A stretch of DNA of 64,000 nt from Chlorophyllum brunneum. Taxonomy: Eukaryota > Basidiomycota > Agaricomycetes > Agaricales > Agaricaceae. The stretch is from the NCBI GenBank assembly GCA_963576785.1, contig OY756146.1, forward strand, positions 558,001-622,000. Direction: 5' to 3'. Under the pieces are notes generated by a model. The model saw only the letters and a list, made by a program, of their open reading frames with translations, did not search any database and had not been told where the DNA came from. The position numbers were made by a program, and so were the translations under genes. Below are positions 11,899 through 22,186 of the stretch, in pieces; position 1 is the stretch's first letter; every line of letters starts with the position of its first letter.

Positions 11899-13936
11899 AT
11901 GGCTCCACTCGACACAACCTTCGGCATGTTGTTCATAGGCCTTGTCATCACAACATGGTAAGCAAGAATTTGCGGTGTGCTCAACTGACGAGCTGACGGC
12001 CTCACTTGATCGGCTAGTCTCTACGGAATAACTGTGGGTCGATATCCGGCTTCTCTAGAGGACAATTGCCTCACGATGTGCCCGTGCAGCTAATACAGGC
12101 GTACAACTACTTCAGAGGATATTCTCGGGACCCCGCCCTTCTGAAAGCAACGGTGAGCCCAATAGTCCATTTTTGTGCCCCTTAGAAAATTTCTTTCTGA
12201 CGACAGTGGAGCCCTAGGTTGCCTTGGTCATGTGCGTTATTGTTGTTAATTGGACATTATTTCTGTTAACCGTTACTTTCAGTCTTTTAGACACGGCTGG
12301 GACAGCATGCGCTGCTCAAGGAATGTATTGGTACCTTATAACACACTATGGTGATCCCACGGCGTTGGCAATCATTGATAAGTATGTCTTCAGAGACCTT
12401 AATATTCGGCTTACTGATTGCATGTCCCTCCCTTCAGGGCGCTCTGTGTATGTACCATCACGGGTTTCATGGCTGAACGTTCCACTGATTTAAATTGCGT
12501 GACCACAGGTTGAGAGCTTGCTGACGGTGAGGTTGCCGCTATTTTTCAATGCTCCACTCCCGCTGATATTTTTCGTTGAAGGTCCTGGTGACCTTCATCG
12601 TACAATGGTGAGGACCATTAAATCTAGAGGGGCTATGTGACTGACTGTTTTCGTTCGGTAGCTTCTTCGCTCATAGCGTCTGGAAGGGTAAGCATAAACC
12701 ATCGAATGGACTAGTCTTATGGATCTCAATTCCAACCCTTTTTCAGTCTCGCGGAGGAACTGGATGGTCACTGGAATCATTGTAAGTTCTTCTAACCAGA
12801 ATGAGACTATGACTAACTTTCGTGTCAGTGTGTCACTGCATTCGCGGCCTTGGGTATGTCCAGTGTTGATTTCAGATGTGGCACTACACTAAGCCGACAT
12901 CAATAATCTTCTAGTCGTAGGGATTGGTGAGCACGCTTCCATACTTACTCGAGGTAGCTTGTATAACTAACAACATAACAGCGATGTCCATCGAGGACCT
13001 TATCCAGGGATTCTTCGCCAAACTCGGAGCTAAGAGGTTCTGGGTAAATAGCAATGTTCTCAGGCACGTTGTTGTTGATCACTGACCGATATAATGTCCT
13101 CGTACTAGGTCCTCGCTGGTCTTGACCTTGGTATCGCTGCCATATGCGATCTTACCATCACCGGCTCCTTGTGTTACTACTTCCACCTCCACAAGGGCGG
13201 CTTCAGACGGTAGGCCTCCGATATTCATTTGTCTGTTTATTTCCTCTACTGATCCTTACCACGTAGGACCGACACGCTCCTCGATAAGCTCATCGTGTAC
13301 ACAATAAACCGTGGTGTAGTAACATTGTGAGTAACTATCTTCCTCCGTTTTATCATATGAAGATATTGATTTAAACCCATATAGTATCGTCCAGACCCTT
13401 AACATGGCTTTCGTAAGTGCAGACCCATCAAGTTATCGTACGAGCCCTGATTCACAAACTTCCCAGTTTATTGGGATGCCGGACAATCTCGTGTGGGGCC
13501 CGTTCCACCTGGTACTAAGTAAAGGTTCGTCCCGGATATATCTGGTCAAAATAAAGATGAAACTGATAAGTTGACCCACATCCAGTGTACACTATCGCAC
13601 TGTTGGCGACGTGAGTTAAATATACTGCATGATGGCTCAGAGACCATTCATTCTCATCGTGGGACGCACACAGGTTAAACCGCCGCGACATCTCGGACGA
13701 CGGTGTCTTGAACTCAGACAGCATGCAATACAAGTCGGGCACGACAAACATAGGGTCATTCCGGGCAGAAATTTCCACGCAAGTCGACACCATTCGAGTG
13801 AGGTGTATTTTATTATTTTCTATCTTCTGGTGATTCTGATGGATAATAGATGCACGACGTCAGTGTAGAATTCCCGAAATCCAAAGGCTCTGTCGGGGAA
13901 ACTAGCTTGGGTTCGAAAAAGGATTTAAATGTTTGA
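11899..13936 (+). CDS. DUF6534 multi-pass membrane protein
   Basis: Basidiomycete-expanded seven-helix membrane family of unknown function. The model starts MAPLDTTFGMLFIGLVITT and continues CLYGIT, LIQAYNYFRGYSRDPALL, LLDTAGTACAAQGMYWYL, VESLLTVLVTFIVQ, CFFAHSVWKVSRRNWMV. The DUF6534 core then reads GSLCYYFHLHKGGFRRTDTLLDKLIVYTINRGVVT in two adjoining exons, followed by ALLATLNRRD. The last exon (from 13851) ends in KKDLNV at 13936. The reading needs about 20 exons, some tiny (16 nt at 12018-12033, 14 nt at 12218-12231), each with acceptable GT-AG ends. Helices and the family core are clear; individual micro-exons are less certain. Nothing ties it to the neighbouring oxygenases beyond position. 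Confidence 0.8.
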
Positions 13937-14506
13937 AAATTTGTCTGTAATATTGTGTACTTTCCGTTTGCACGTGTACATACGCTCATGAATATATGGG
14001 TCATTCACCTGTGTCTTAGTAGTCTTTGCAGGCAGACTCTGTAGGGGTGACTTGCATGATGTTTTTCAGTAAGCTCATTCGGTGAACACATCTGGATTCC
14101 TTGGTTATTGCATCTGTTACCATTCATACTCTGATCCATGCTAACAAGTCACTTCCTGTGATGTCGTTCGTACAGGTCCTTTTTTGATGGGTCCTTTGGA
14201 CGTGGAGATAAACCCCTTTCCCTGAATGTTGTTGTTTGCGAGAGTATCTTGTTGACAGCAAGAAATACGGAACATTGAAATCTGATCATGATAATTAAAA
14301 AAAGGAATAGAATCCGCTGATACGCGTTGGACGTTGAGCGTTGAACATGAATAGACCAAAATACTCCCATGACCACTGACGTCTGATCCTCTTGGCTCTG
14401 AAAATCTCAAGGTCGTTCCCGGTACCTTCACACGGAGGATAATCTTATCGACAGAAATCTTCACGACTTCTCTATCAATCAATCGAGTAACTCGCAAATC
14501 TTCAGG
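13937..14506. other. Intergenic, no gene recognised
   Basis: About 570 bp. A long minus-strand frame overlaps 14141-14572, but it lacks any family motif and runs antisense into the SDR start, so I do not call it. Confidence 0.5.
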
Positions 14507-15600
14507 ATGTGCAACTCGAAACATTCCATGGACGGGCGAGTAATCGGCGTCTCCGCCGCCCTGTTGGGCCAAACACCTGAACGTTCTATCTTCGCGTCAC
14601 AGCAATTCCTCTTGGCTGATCGAGTAGCGATGGTTACCGGCGCTCATCGGAATATTGGGTTGGATATGGCACTAGGCCTCGCTGAGGCTGGCGCAACGGT
14701 CTATTGTGTTGATCTCCCATCCTCACCAGATGCATGCTGGCAGAAAGTTAGGGAATATGCTGCGAATCTCCCAGAAATACCTGGTCTGGAAGGAACGAAA
14801 GGCAAAGGGAGGCTGGAGTATATGTATGGAGATGTGACAGATCAACGAAGGATATGGGACATTGCTGAGGAAGTTGTTAGGAAGGAGGGAAGACTAGATA
14901 TCTGTATTGCGAATGCGGGGGTAATGGGGGGTATGGAGTGTTTGGACTATACTGCTGAGGAGGCGCGTAAGGTCCGTGTTCTCTATGATTTCATGTTCTA
15001 AGCCTGTTCAGTGCCTTGTGGATTTCGATGGTCAGATGATGGATGTGAATATCAATGGAGCGTTCTTCACAGCTCAAGCAGCAGGGAGGCAGATGGAAAA
15101 GCTCGGCACGGGGGGAAGTATAATCATGACCGCTAGTATAAGTGGCAGCATCGCGAATCGTGGAGGACACTGGTCTGTGTACAACTCATGCAAGGCTGGA
15201 GTTATCCAAATGGCGCGTTCTCTGGCCTGCGAGCTGGGGCCGAAAGGAATTCGGGTTAATTCAATCAGTCCTGGTTATATTTGCACTCCGTATGTGATAA
15301 AGGCCCTCATGGGTTCAAAGCTTAGATGACACTTCGAATCACACTTTCGTCACTCAAGAACAGTCGACAAATGGTTAGACGAGGAGCCGCACCGGCATCT
15401 AAGAACGCAATGGTCAGGAGAAAACGCACTGGGCAGGCTTGGGAGACCAGACGAGCTGAGAGGACTCACACTTTGGTTGGCAAGTGATGCGTCGATGTTT
15501 TGCACTGGTAGCAAGTATGTCATTCCACATTTCACTAAAGAGCTGAGGCTTACTCGGCGGGCTTAGTATCGTCGTTGATGGTGGTCACAGGGCGTGGTAA
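14507..15600 (+). CDS. Short-chain dehydrogenase/reductase (SDR), classical type
   Basis: Soluble NAD(P)(H)-dependent oxidoreductase. Four exons: 14507-14971, 15036-15289, 15359-15514 and 15567-15600, giving 302 residues. The cofactor motif TGAHRNIG (residues 44-51) differs from the canonical TGxxxGIG by Asn for Gly. VYCVDLP, with Asp at the end of the second strand, suggests NAD(H) preference. NAG follows, then the catalytic triad Ser191, Tyr204 and Lys208 (YNSCK), RVNSISPGYICTP, and the C-terminal GSNIVVDGGH. It resembles sorbose/mannitol-type reductases of fungi; the substrate is not readable. An alternative in-frame start is Met at 14528. It may belong to the upstream cluster or be independent. 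Confidence 0.88.
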
Positions 15601-16106
15601 GCATGGGAGAACTTAGTCTTTATCGAGGGCTGCTTGAATGAAGTGTATGTATCTTCGTGGGCTGCTAAACTCCTTGTATGGCACTTCTGCGGTACTACTG
15701 GAGAGATTTGCTGCATCTTCTTCGATGTTTTTGGGAAGTCCTCCAAAGCTTATGGCAGAGTCTACTGCTAGTGGTGCAGTCTAGCCAGGAGTGCTCAGAA
15801 GGCGGAGACATATCGTGTTCTCTGCCATGTTCTAGGAACGACTACAAGTGGAACTGGATCAAGTTTCAGCCACGGACGGGGATCAGTCCAGTCCAATAGA
15901 CTATCAAAGCGCCACAGCTTCTACGGACGGCTCTACTTACAGCTGTAGGTGGCTGCCCCAGTCAGATAAGAGTTACTCATGGTTGATATCATGCTTACCC
16001 GTCATGCGCCCCGGCGGCAGAGTTTAGCCCCTCTTTAGCTCCAACTTTGGGGCTTGTTTATGTACAACCTACGTCACAAGTCAGACCCCGGACTGGAGAG
16101 AAAGGG
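15601..16106. other. Intergenic, no gene recognised
   Basis: About 500 bp containing the SDR 3' region and the metallothionein promoter. No coding pattern with support. Confidence 0.5.
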
Positions 16107-16219
16107 TATATATGTGCTTCTGTCGCAGACATCTCTTTATACACGCCTGCCTCAGCTTCAGATTATATCGAACACTCTCATCGAACATTCGTACAAACTT
16201 TTAATTTGCTTCATTAACG
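16107..16219 (+). promoter_or_regulatory. TATA box and leader of the metallothionein gene
   Basis: TATATAT at 16107-16113, 107 bp upstream of the ATG, followed by a pyrimidine-rich leader. No copper- or metal-response element could be assigned with confidence. Confidence 0.5.
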
Positions 16220-16532
16220 ATGGCTTCGGACTGCACATGCCAGACCAATTGCGGGTACGTTGTTCGACTTTTTGGTTTCTCATTCATCTCGTAAATACTT
16301 GGCCTTGGCGTCATTAGGGCTTGCGGACCTCAAGGCACCGGCTGCGCCTGCCCAAGGAACAAATGTAATTGTAACAATTGCAACAACAAGGCGCACTCTG
16401 CCAACGTGAGTAGACCCTGTCGAGGATGTTTGATGTCGTTCTGACTATGCGAATTATCATCTATAGTGCGGTTGCAAGGGTACCGGTGACAACTGCGGAT
16501 GCGCGAGCTCGGGCAAAGCCTGCTCTTGTTAA
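16220..16532 (+). CDS. Metallothionein, 62 residues, 15 Cys
   Basis: Small cytosolic metal-binding protein, expected to chelate Cu(I), Zn or Cd through Cys thiolates. Exons 16220-16254, 16318-16405 and 16467-16532 join to 62 residues. Cys falls at 5, 7, 11, 14, 21, 23, 28, 30, 33, 42, 44, 51, 53, 60 and 62. The spacing is mostly C-x-C and C-x2-C, with a Cys-free linker (34-41, NNKAHSAN) that suggests two metal clusters. There are no aromatic residues and one His. The protein ends ACSC, and exon borders fall between Cys motifs. Confidence 0.92.
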
Positions 16533-16615
16533 GGACGCTGTTCATATGTATAATAGTGAAGTGTATCATGATTGTACAAGATGGTTTGGGATATATGGTT
16601 TACTACCAAGCAGAT

Positions 16616-17867
16616 CTAAGGGATAGCGTACGATTCTTGCGGTACACTTCCGGTATTTATCGTCGTCGGCGTTGACGGCAGTAGGTACATGATCCTGGGG
16701 GAACTGTTGTCAATTTGGGTGGTGAATGTGAAGCAACTATGAGCATACCCAGAGACAGGGCTGTCCAATGAGAGGATGACCCGATGAGAGCGTCCCGAAG
16801 GAAGGTAGGAATGGCCTGGATGGTGCAGTCAGAATTGACGGGTAAGAATGAAACTGCGAATGCATTACCCAGTTGGGGTACCATCATTCCTCGACCTCCC
16901 TCATCGAAACTTCCGGGTGACCCGTCTTCTTTGAGCATTTTTGTCGCTAGCTGGGATGTGATGACTACCTGTCGGCCCAGTGAGAAACAAGGAATGTTTA
17001 CTTGTGCGATGGACTCACCGTTATGTTTCTCGCTGCAGATACCTTGAGGAGGACCCGCTTTACTTGCTCCAAGATGCCCAACTTGACGCGTGGGTTCGGG
17101 AGGGTAGTAAAGGGGTATGAAAACGAGTTGAGGACAAGTAGTGCAGCCTTTGGTATCGAGTCGATAATTGTATTTAAGGAGTGTAAGAATACCATAATCT
17201 CTGTGGCACTTAGCAGTCGTGTATAGTGCAATGAGCGAAGTGAAGATGTAGGAAGCCCTGGATCATGTAGAATTAGTGATAACTGGTTGAAAATCTGATA
17301 GAACACGGACTTGAAAGTTTTTCGCGAAGCCTTTCGGGCGAAGTCATGTTCTGAGAGTCTGGAGAAAAGACTTGAGCGTTCACATCGAACGATGACCACA
17401 AAACCAAGTCATTACCAACGAATATCACACCCGTGTCGGCCTCGAGAAAAGATAGAACAAGATCCATTGCGATGGTTTCCTTTGGAGATCCAGGAGGCCC
17501 AGATAGTTCGAGGACATGGCCGTGTACAAGTCCTCCTTCCAAAAGTTTATCAAGAGGAGGCCAGCGTGTGGAAAACTTCCGCATTGTCCTCACAATAGAA
17601 GCCGCGCTCTGTGTCGGTGGCATACCTATGTTTTGTGTGGAGGGATTCTGAACTTGTTGAATAATATTTTCCGCCTCTGCAACAGTAATATTCAGTTCTA
17701 GAGACTCGTAAGTGTGGTGCTTGTTGGTGCGGGAAAATAAACCGACCATGAGCAAGCGAAGTTGGCTGCGCAGAGAGGAGGTCCCGCACTGTCTCGTATC
17801 CAGTTCGGACGAGTGCATCTCTTATGTCTTTCCGTATCCTCAGAGAGATGATTAGGCGTGAAGACAT
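16616..17867 (-). CDS. RAD51-family recombinase paralogue (RAD51C-like)
   Basis: RecA/RAD51-fold protein, nuclear, expected in homologous recombination. Exons on the minus strand: 17867-17747, 17697-17416, 17358-17311, 17257-17019, 16968-16869, 16815-16749 and 16703-16616, giving 314 residues. The N-terminus (RIRKDIRDALVRTGYETVRD) is a helix-hairpin-helix-like segment. The core starts FSTRWPPLDKLLEGGLVHGHV. The Walker A position reads GPPGSPKET (17474-17500) instead of GxxxxGK[ST], and the Walker B strand reads LLVLNSF with Asn where Asp is expected (codon 17127-17129). VDSQNMTSPERL, VITSQLATKM (the NQ-type sensor loop) and SYLPSGRSHRVIL follow as in RAD51 paralogues. An in-frame ATG at 17924 would add 19 residues. 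RAD51C is my best match; XRCC3 or RAD57-like is possible. Confidence 0.82.
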
Positions 17868-18113
17868 ATCCGGCTTGTAACATGCCAATTTGATTTGCCG
17901 ATTACAGATCCCGTGACCTTTCATTCACGTGACAAGACGCGCTGAGGCGTGAGAACATCTCTGGGCGTGTCGTCACTTGATAAATGGCGGGAGGTCGATG
18001 ACCACAACCACGCCGGGCCTTTCTTGCTTCCTCTGCTCTGAGGTATAATTCACATATATTCTCCCTAATTTCTTGCTCTGTTTCTCCGTTTAGCGATCCC
18101 TTGAACATCCATC
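17868..18113. promoter_or_regulatory. Divergent promoter between RAD51 paralogue and RRM gene
   Basis: The two ATGs are 246 bp apart, head to head. An upstream in-frame ATG of the RAD51 paralogue at 17924 would narrow it to 189 bp. No specific element assigned. Confidence 0.5.
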
Positions 18114-19877
18114 ATGTCGGCGAGCTCAGGCGTTTTGCCTGAGCACACATTAACTGGCTTTCATCGGAACACAAACTCTGTCAGGGTTGACAATGTATCA
18201 AAAACAAGTAGGCTAAATCCGCATATATTTGCTGGCTTGTGATAATTTTTCTTGGTTGTTAACAGACACAAGCGAAGTTATAGCACTCTTCAACGCTTTA
18301 GTTGGTGTGTCACACTGTTCCTTCATCTCGAATAGGAACTAAAAATCTGGGCTGCATATATTCTACAGGTCAAATACGTAGTTTCCACGAGATCAAAGAT
18401 GCCTTTGGAACCCATTTGGAAATTACGTTCTTCAACCGAGATGCAGCGATGTACGCTCCTCCAACCTCGCTTCATTTTTGTTGTTTTTTTTTTGAACGGT
18501 TTACACCTCAGGAAAGCGCTCTGTATGACTGGTTATAATATTGGTGGAGCATTTCTGTGCGTGGAGATTTCCCCGAGCTGCATACATTTTCCTTTTCCCT
18601 CCGTCTCTGACGAATTCACAGTGCTGTAACTGCCATCACATCCCATCTTCCGAATCCCCGCCATCGATCATCAAATGACGAAAGGAGAAATTTATACGTC
18701 CTTGGCCTTCCTTTTGCTCTGACAAAGTAAGCCCTATTCTTGCACCCGAGGGTGCTTGAATCCTAAATCTTGACAAGGAATGAATTCGCCGCATTATTCT
18801 CGCGATATGGATCGGTTTCTCATTGTGTAATTTTGGCAACTGTGGATAACTCGTCACGTCGTCGCGGATTCATCGTCATGTCTACGCATGAAGAGGCTAA
18901 GCTGGCTATGTCTGAGCTAACACGCACTCAGATTAAGTGAGTGGGTTGTCCTCGTTAATACATCGCATCAAACTCAGCAATATCTCTAGAGGTCATACAA
19001 TTGATGTATCCTGGGCTGTCGTACAGCGTTCCCAAGGTCGGACTAATACTATCCGAATTCTCGACCTTAAGCTTAAACACTAATTGTTTCATCCAGGCTT
19101 TCTCGATGGGGGCGATCGAGCTATACTCCTGGAGTCGCGTAATGCTCCAATTCCAAGGAACGACGATAACAGTCGCTACCCAAAGGACAACCAAGACGCT
19201 GGTTTCGATCCTGCTGATTTGAGTCCAGTCGGTTCTTTTGCTGCTAGTTCAGATCCAACAGCTGCCTTGCTTGTCTCAAAGCTGCCTGCAATTCTTTTTT
19301 CGCAAACTCACGATCTGGAGCCGCTATTTTACCCCTATGGTCCGCTCAAGAAGCTTCAGGTGGTCGGAACAGGACTGAATGGTACACTTTGCGTTCTCGC
19401 TGAATATCTCTCTACCTCGGCTGCCCAAGAAGCCAAGGAAGCACTTCACGGACAGAACTACGTCAACTGCCAGGTAGAGGTCCAGTTCCTTAGGCTAGCG
19501 ACCTCACCCTTTGACCTGGTTCAAACCCCGCGCGTCGTTTCTCACTTTGAGCCCACCATTATGCCCAAAATCCAAATCCAGACTGCCGAGGCCCCCGGAA
19601 CCTGCCGTCAATACGAATCTCATGATTCCTCAGGACCCTTTGGAAAGCGAGTTATTCATGCGCCACACAACTTTACTTCTGGTTTCGACAGGAATGGATC
19701 CAGGTCCGCTTCTGCCAGCTCCAGGTACGTAATGCTGCCCTGTGATGCTTACACTGGCTGAATGGGCTGAAAAGTAGATGGAGCACCGACACAACTTCCG
19801 GTCAATACTCGATCAATCAACTTACTCGCGTCAACGATTTTTTCGCCAATAATCAATATCAGAATCTTCTTGCTTGA
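18114..19877 (+). CDS. RNA-binding protein with three RRM-like domains
   Basis: The reading frame joins through about eight introns from ATG 18114 to TGA 19875-19877. Domain 1 (NSVRVDNVSKTNTSEVIALF ... LEITFFNRDAA, then ALCMTGYNIGGAFL) is a divergent RRM. Domain 2 has a clear RNP2 (NLYVLGLPF) and RNP1 (RRRGFIVM) with ALFSRYGSV between, closing with GHTIDVSWAVVQRSQG. Domain 3 runs from AALLVSKLPAILFSQ through LEPLFYPYGPLKKLQV to VQFLRL. A Ser/Pro-rich tail follows, and the last exon starts at 19789. The layout resembles fungal multi-RRM post-transcriptional regulators. Target RNAs are unknown. It is expected to be cytoplasmic or nuclear, since no membrane segment is visible. Confidence 0.85.
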
Positions 19878-20242
19878 AACTGCAGGTCCGGCCCTACTCG
19901 TGCTTTTTTACTGTATTCTTTGCTCCTGACTCCTTGCGCTGCCTCCTCCATGACCAACTCGTAATAACGAATGAGCTCCTCACTTCACCCGGTATCACAT
20001 CGCGTTCCGTCTGTACGACTGCATTGACAATAAACAAAAAAGTGTATTGTAGCAGAATGACAATACTATTTTTTGTAGCGACCGTCACATGTGTCTTCCC
20101 ACCAGCGCTTGTCCTTGTTTGTCGGCTCGCCAAACATTCTTTCTCATCCACCACAACCGCGACTCTCGGTTTCTGCAACCACTACATTCCTTTGCACCCC
20201 TACGCTCTTTTAAAGGCTCATAGCCTGTTCGCAGTATATATC

Positions 20243-21972
20243 ATGTACCAACATACAAGTCTCTGGACGGTCTCCGCCGTCCTTGTTGCCTGGCTAGCTG
20301 GGACAGCAAGTGCAGCGTCCTGGTAGGTTTTTCGCAAACTTGAGGGCCGCTCGAGAAAAATATCCCACTCACCGATATGGATACAGCAATGCTACCACAC
20401 CCTGCCCCGCCTCTGCCCCTTGCTGCAGTAAGTTCGGTTCTATCGCACCCTCAGTTATCATTGAACGTTAAACGTTGCCCTTCCTCAAGGCGAATTCGGT
20501 TTCTGTGGGTCCGACAACGTAAATATATTCATAGCCTAATGTTATGACATGTGGAGACTGACTAGAACCGCCCATCTTGCCTGTGATGTCACTGATTGTG
20601 GCTAGTTCTGCTTGGGCGGCTGTAACCCTTTCGCATCCCACTCCATTGATTCATGCCGTCCAGAACCCGTCTGCCACGATGCCACTGTACGTACTTCAAT
20701 TCTGCGCCAAATCCAAGCTAGATGATGTATTTTCTGCCAGTACTCGTTCCCGGACAACTCACGCATTCTTTCCAACTCCACCTTCTTTGACGGAAATGCC
20801 ACTGAGTATGGTGAGCGCTACATAAATTGGTGTTTTCGCTATATTTGGCTTGTAACTAATTACGGCTCTTCGTTAGACTGGGTTGTTGACAAAGGGAATA
20901 TCATGAACACGAACTCGAGTGGAGGCGAGCTTGCGATGATGCTCACACAGACAAACGGTGGGACAAGGCTTTCATCGACGAGATATGTTTATTATGGAAC
21001 TATAACCGCTACCCGTACGTCCCCCATTACTAAAGTTCTTGATAGTCGTGTGTTCATGGATTGCGGTGGGGTTTTGTAGTGAAGACAGGTAAATGGGGAG
21101 GCGTAGTTACGGCTTTCATCACTATGAGTGATGTGAAGGACGAGATTGATTGGGAGTTCCCTGGAGATGCTACAACCCAGGCGCAGTCCAATTATTTCTG
21201 GCAGGGTGTCATTGGTGCGTATCTGTCCTTGTCAGATGCTCTATGCTAACCTGGTTTTAATTGTGTTCCAGCGGATCCTAGCAATGGGCAGACTCATAAG
21301 GGTTTGACGGATACCTTCAGCAACTATCACGACTACACAGTCCGTACCTCCATCCTCATACGACGCCTCCCCGTGAATACTTATATACCTCTGGTATAGA
21401 TTGATTGGCAACCCGACGCCCTGACCTTCTTGATAGATGGAAAAGTTCAGCGCACTGTCAAAAAGTCCGATACTATCGATAGCAAAGGCGTCGCCAACTA
21501 CCCTAGCACTCCTTCTCGTATCCAACTTTCGTACGTCCTTATTCAGTCTGCTCAGAATCTCTCGTTGAACTTTGAGTTTGTAGGCTCTGGCCTGCTGGTA
21601 TTGACGGCACTGCCCCTGGAACCGTTAAATGGGCAGGAGGTATGATTAACTGGGATGATCCCGATTACAAGTCCGCCGGTACGCCGCAAAAAACATTCGT
21701 TTCTCACTAGCTCTCTCCTAACGTGCAATCGTACAGGCCACTTTTACGCCACAGTCAAATCCGTTTCTGTAAAATGCGCAAATGTCCAGAGGCCCGACGC
21801 CAACACCACTTCCTATGTATACCAAAATTCTTCTGATGACTCCACTCCCAAGATTGCGCTCAGTAACCGATCAACTCTGTTGAACTCTGCGCCTGTGGTT
21901 GGTGTTTCTGGCATGCACGGCGTGATTGTTGGTTCAGTTGCTTTGTTCCTCGCTATTGTGCACCTGTTCTGA
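20243..21972 (+). CDS. GPI-anchored Crh-type GH16 glucan/chitin transglycosylase
   Basis: Cell-wall enzyme that cuts beta-1,3-glucan or chitin and transfers the chain to an acceptor, cross-linking the wall. The signal peptide runs from MYQHTSLW to TASA in exon 1 (20243-20322). It is followed by a Cys-rich module with a hevein-like CCSEFGFCG and then CLGGCNPFASHSIDSC. The GH16 catalytic motif DEIDWEFPG is at 21139-21165, with the two Glu as nucleophile and acid/base. GVIADPSNGQTHKG-like and WQPDALTFLIDGKV follow, then APGTVKWAGGMINW. The C-terminus has a Ser-rich stretch, then a hydrophobic tail (GVIVGSVALFLAIVHLF) with no charged end, as for GPI attachment. About ten exons. A Crh role is well supported by the family; acceptor preference is not readable. 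Confidence 0.9.
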
Positions 21973-22186
21973 TCTTTTTTCTTGCCTTGCATTGGGTATA
22001 TTTCCCGAGTGGGCGTGTTTTTTGTATGTTTATGTCGTTGATATGTCGTTTTGGGACATTGAAGCCGCTGGCGCCTGTTAAACCCCTTTGTTGTGGCTTT
22101 GTTCGTCCGACCGTTGACTGATTGACCAATGCTCAGAGAGATGCTGATACTTGCCGAAAAATCCCGCAACCTCGTGTGTGATGAGG
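21973..22186. other. 3' region of the GH16 gene; border of gene territory and transposon territory
   Basis: No gene seen. Base composition and repeat content change sharply after about 22187, where the first LINE fragment begins. Confidence 0.5.

Noticed and set aside
13515..14572. Long minus-strand open frames opposite the DUF6534 and SDR genes
   Set aside because: They mirror exons of the plus-strand genes or run through the promoter, with no family motif and no consistent splicing.
19894..20178. Minus-strand frame of 94 codons between the RRM and GH16 genes
   Set aside because: No motif, lies in the presumed 3' UTR/promoter, and is not extendable through introns.
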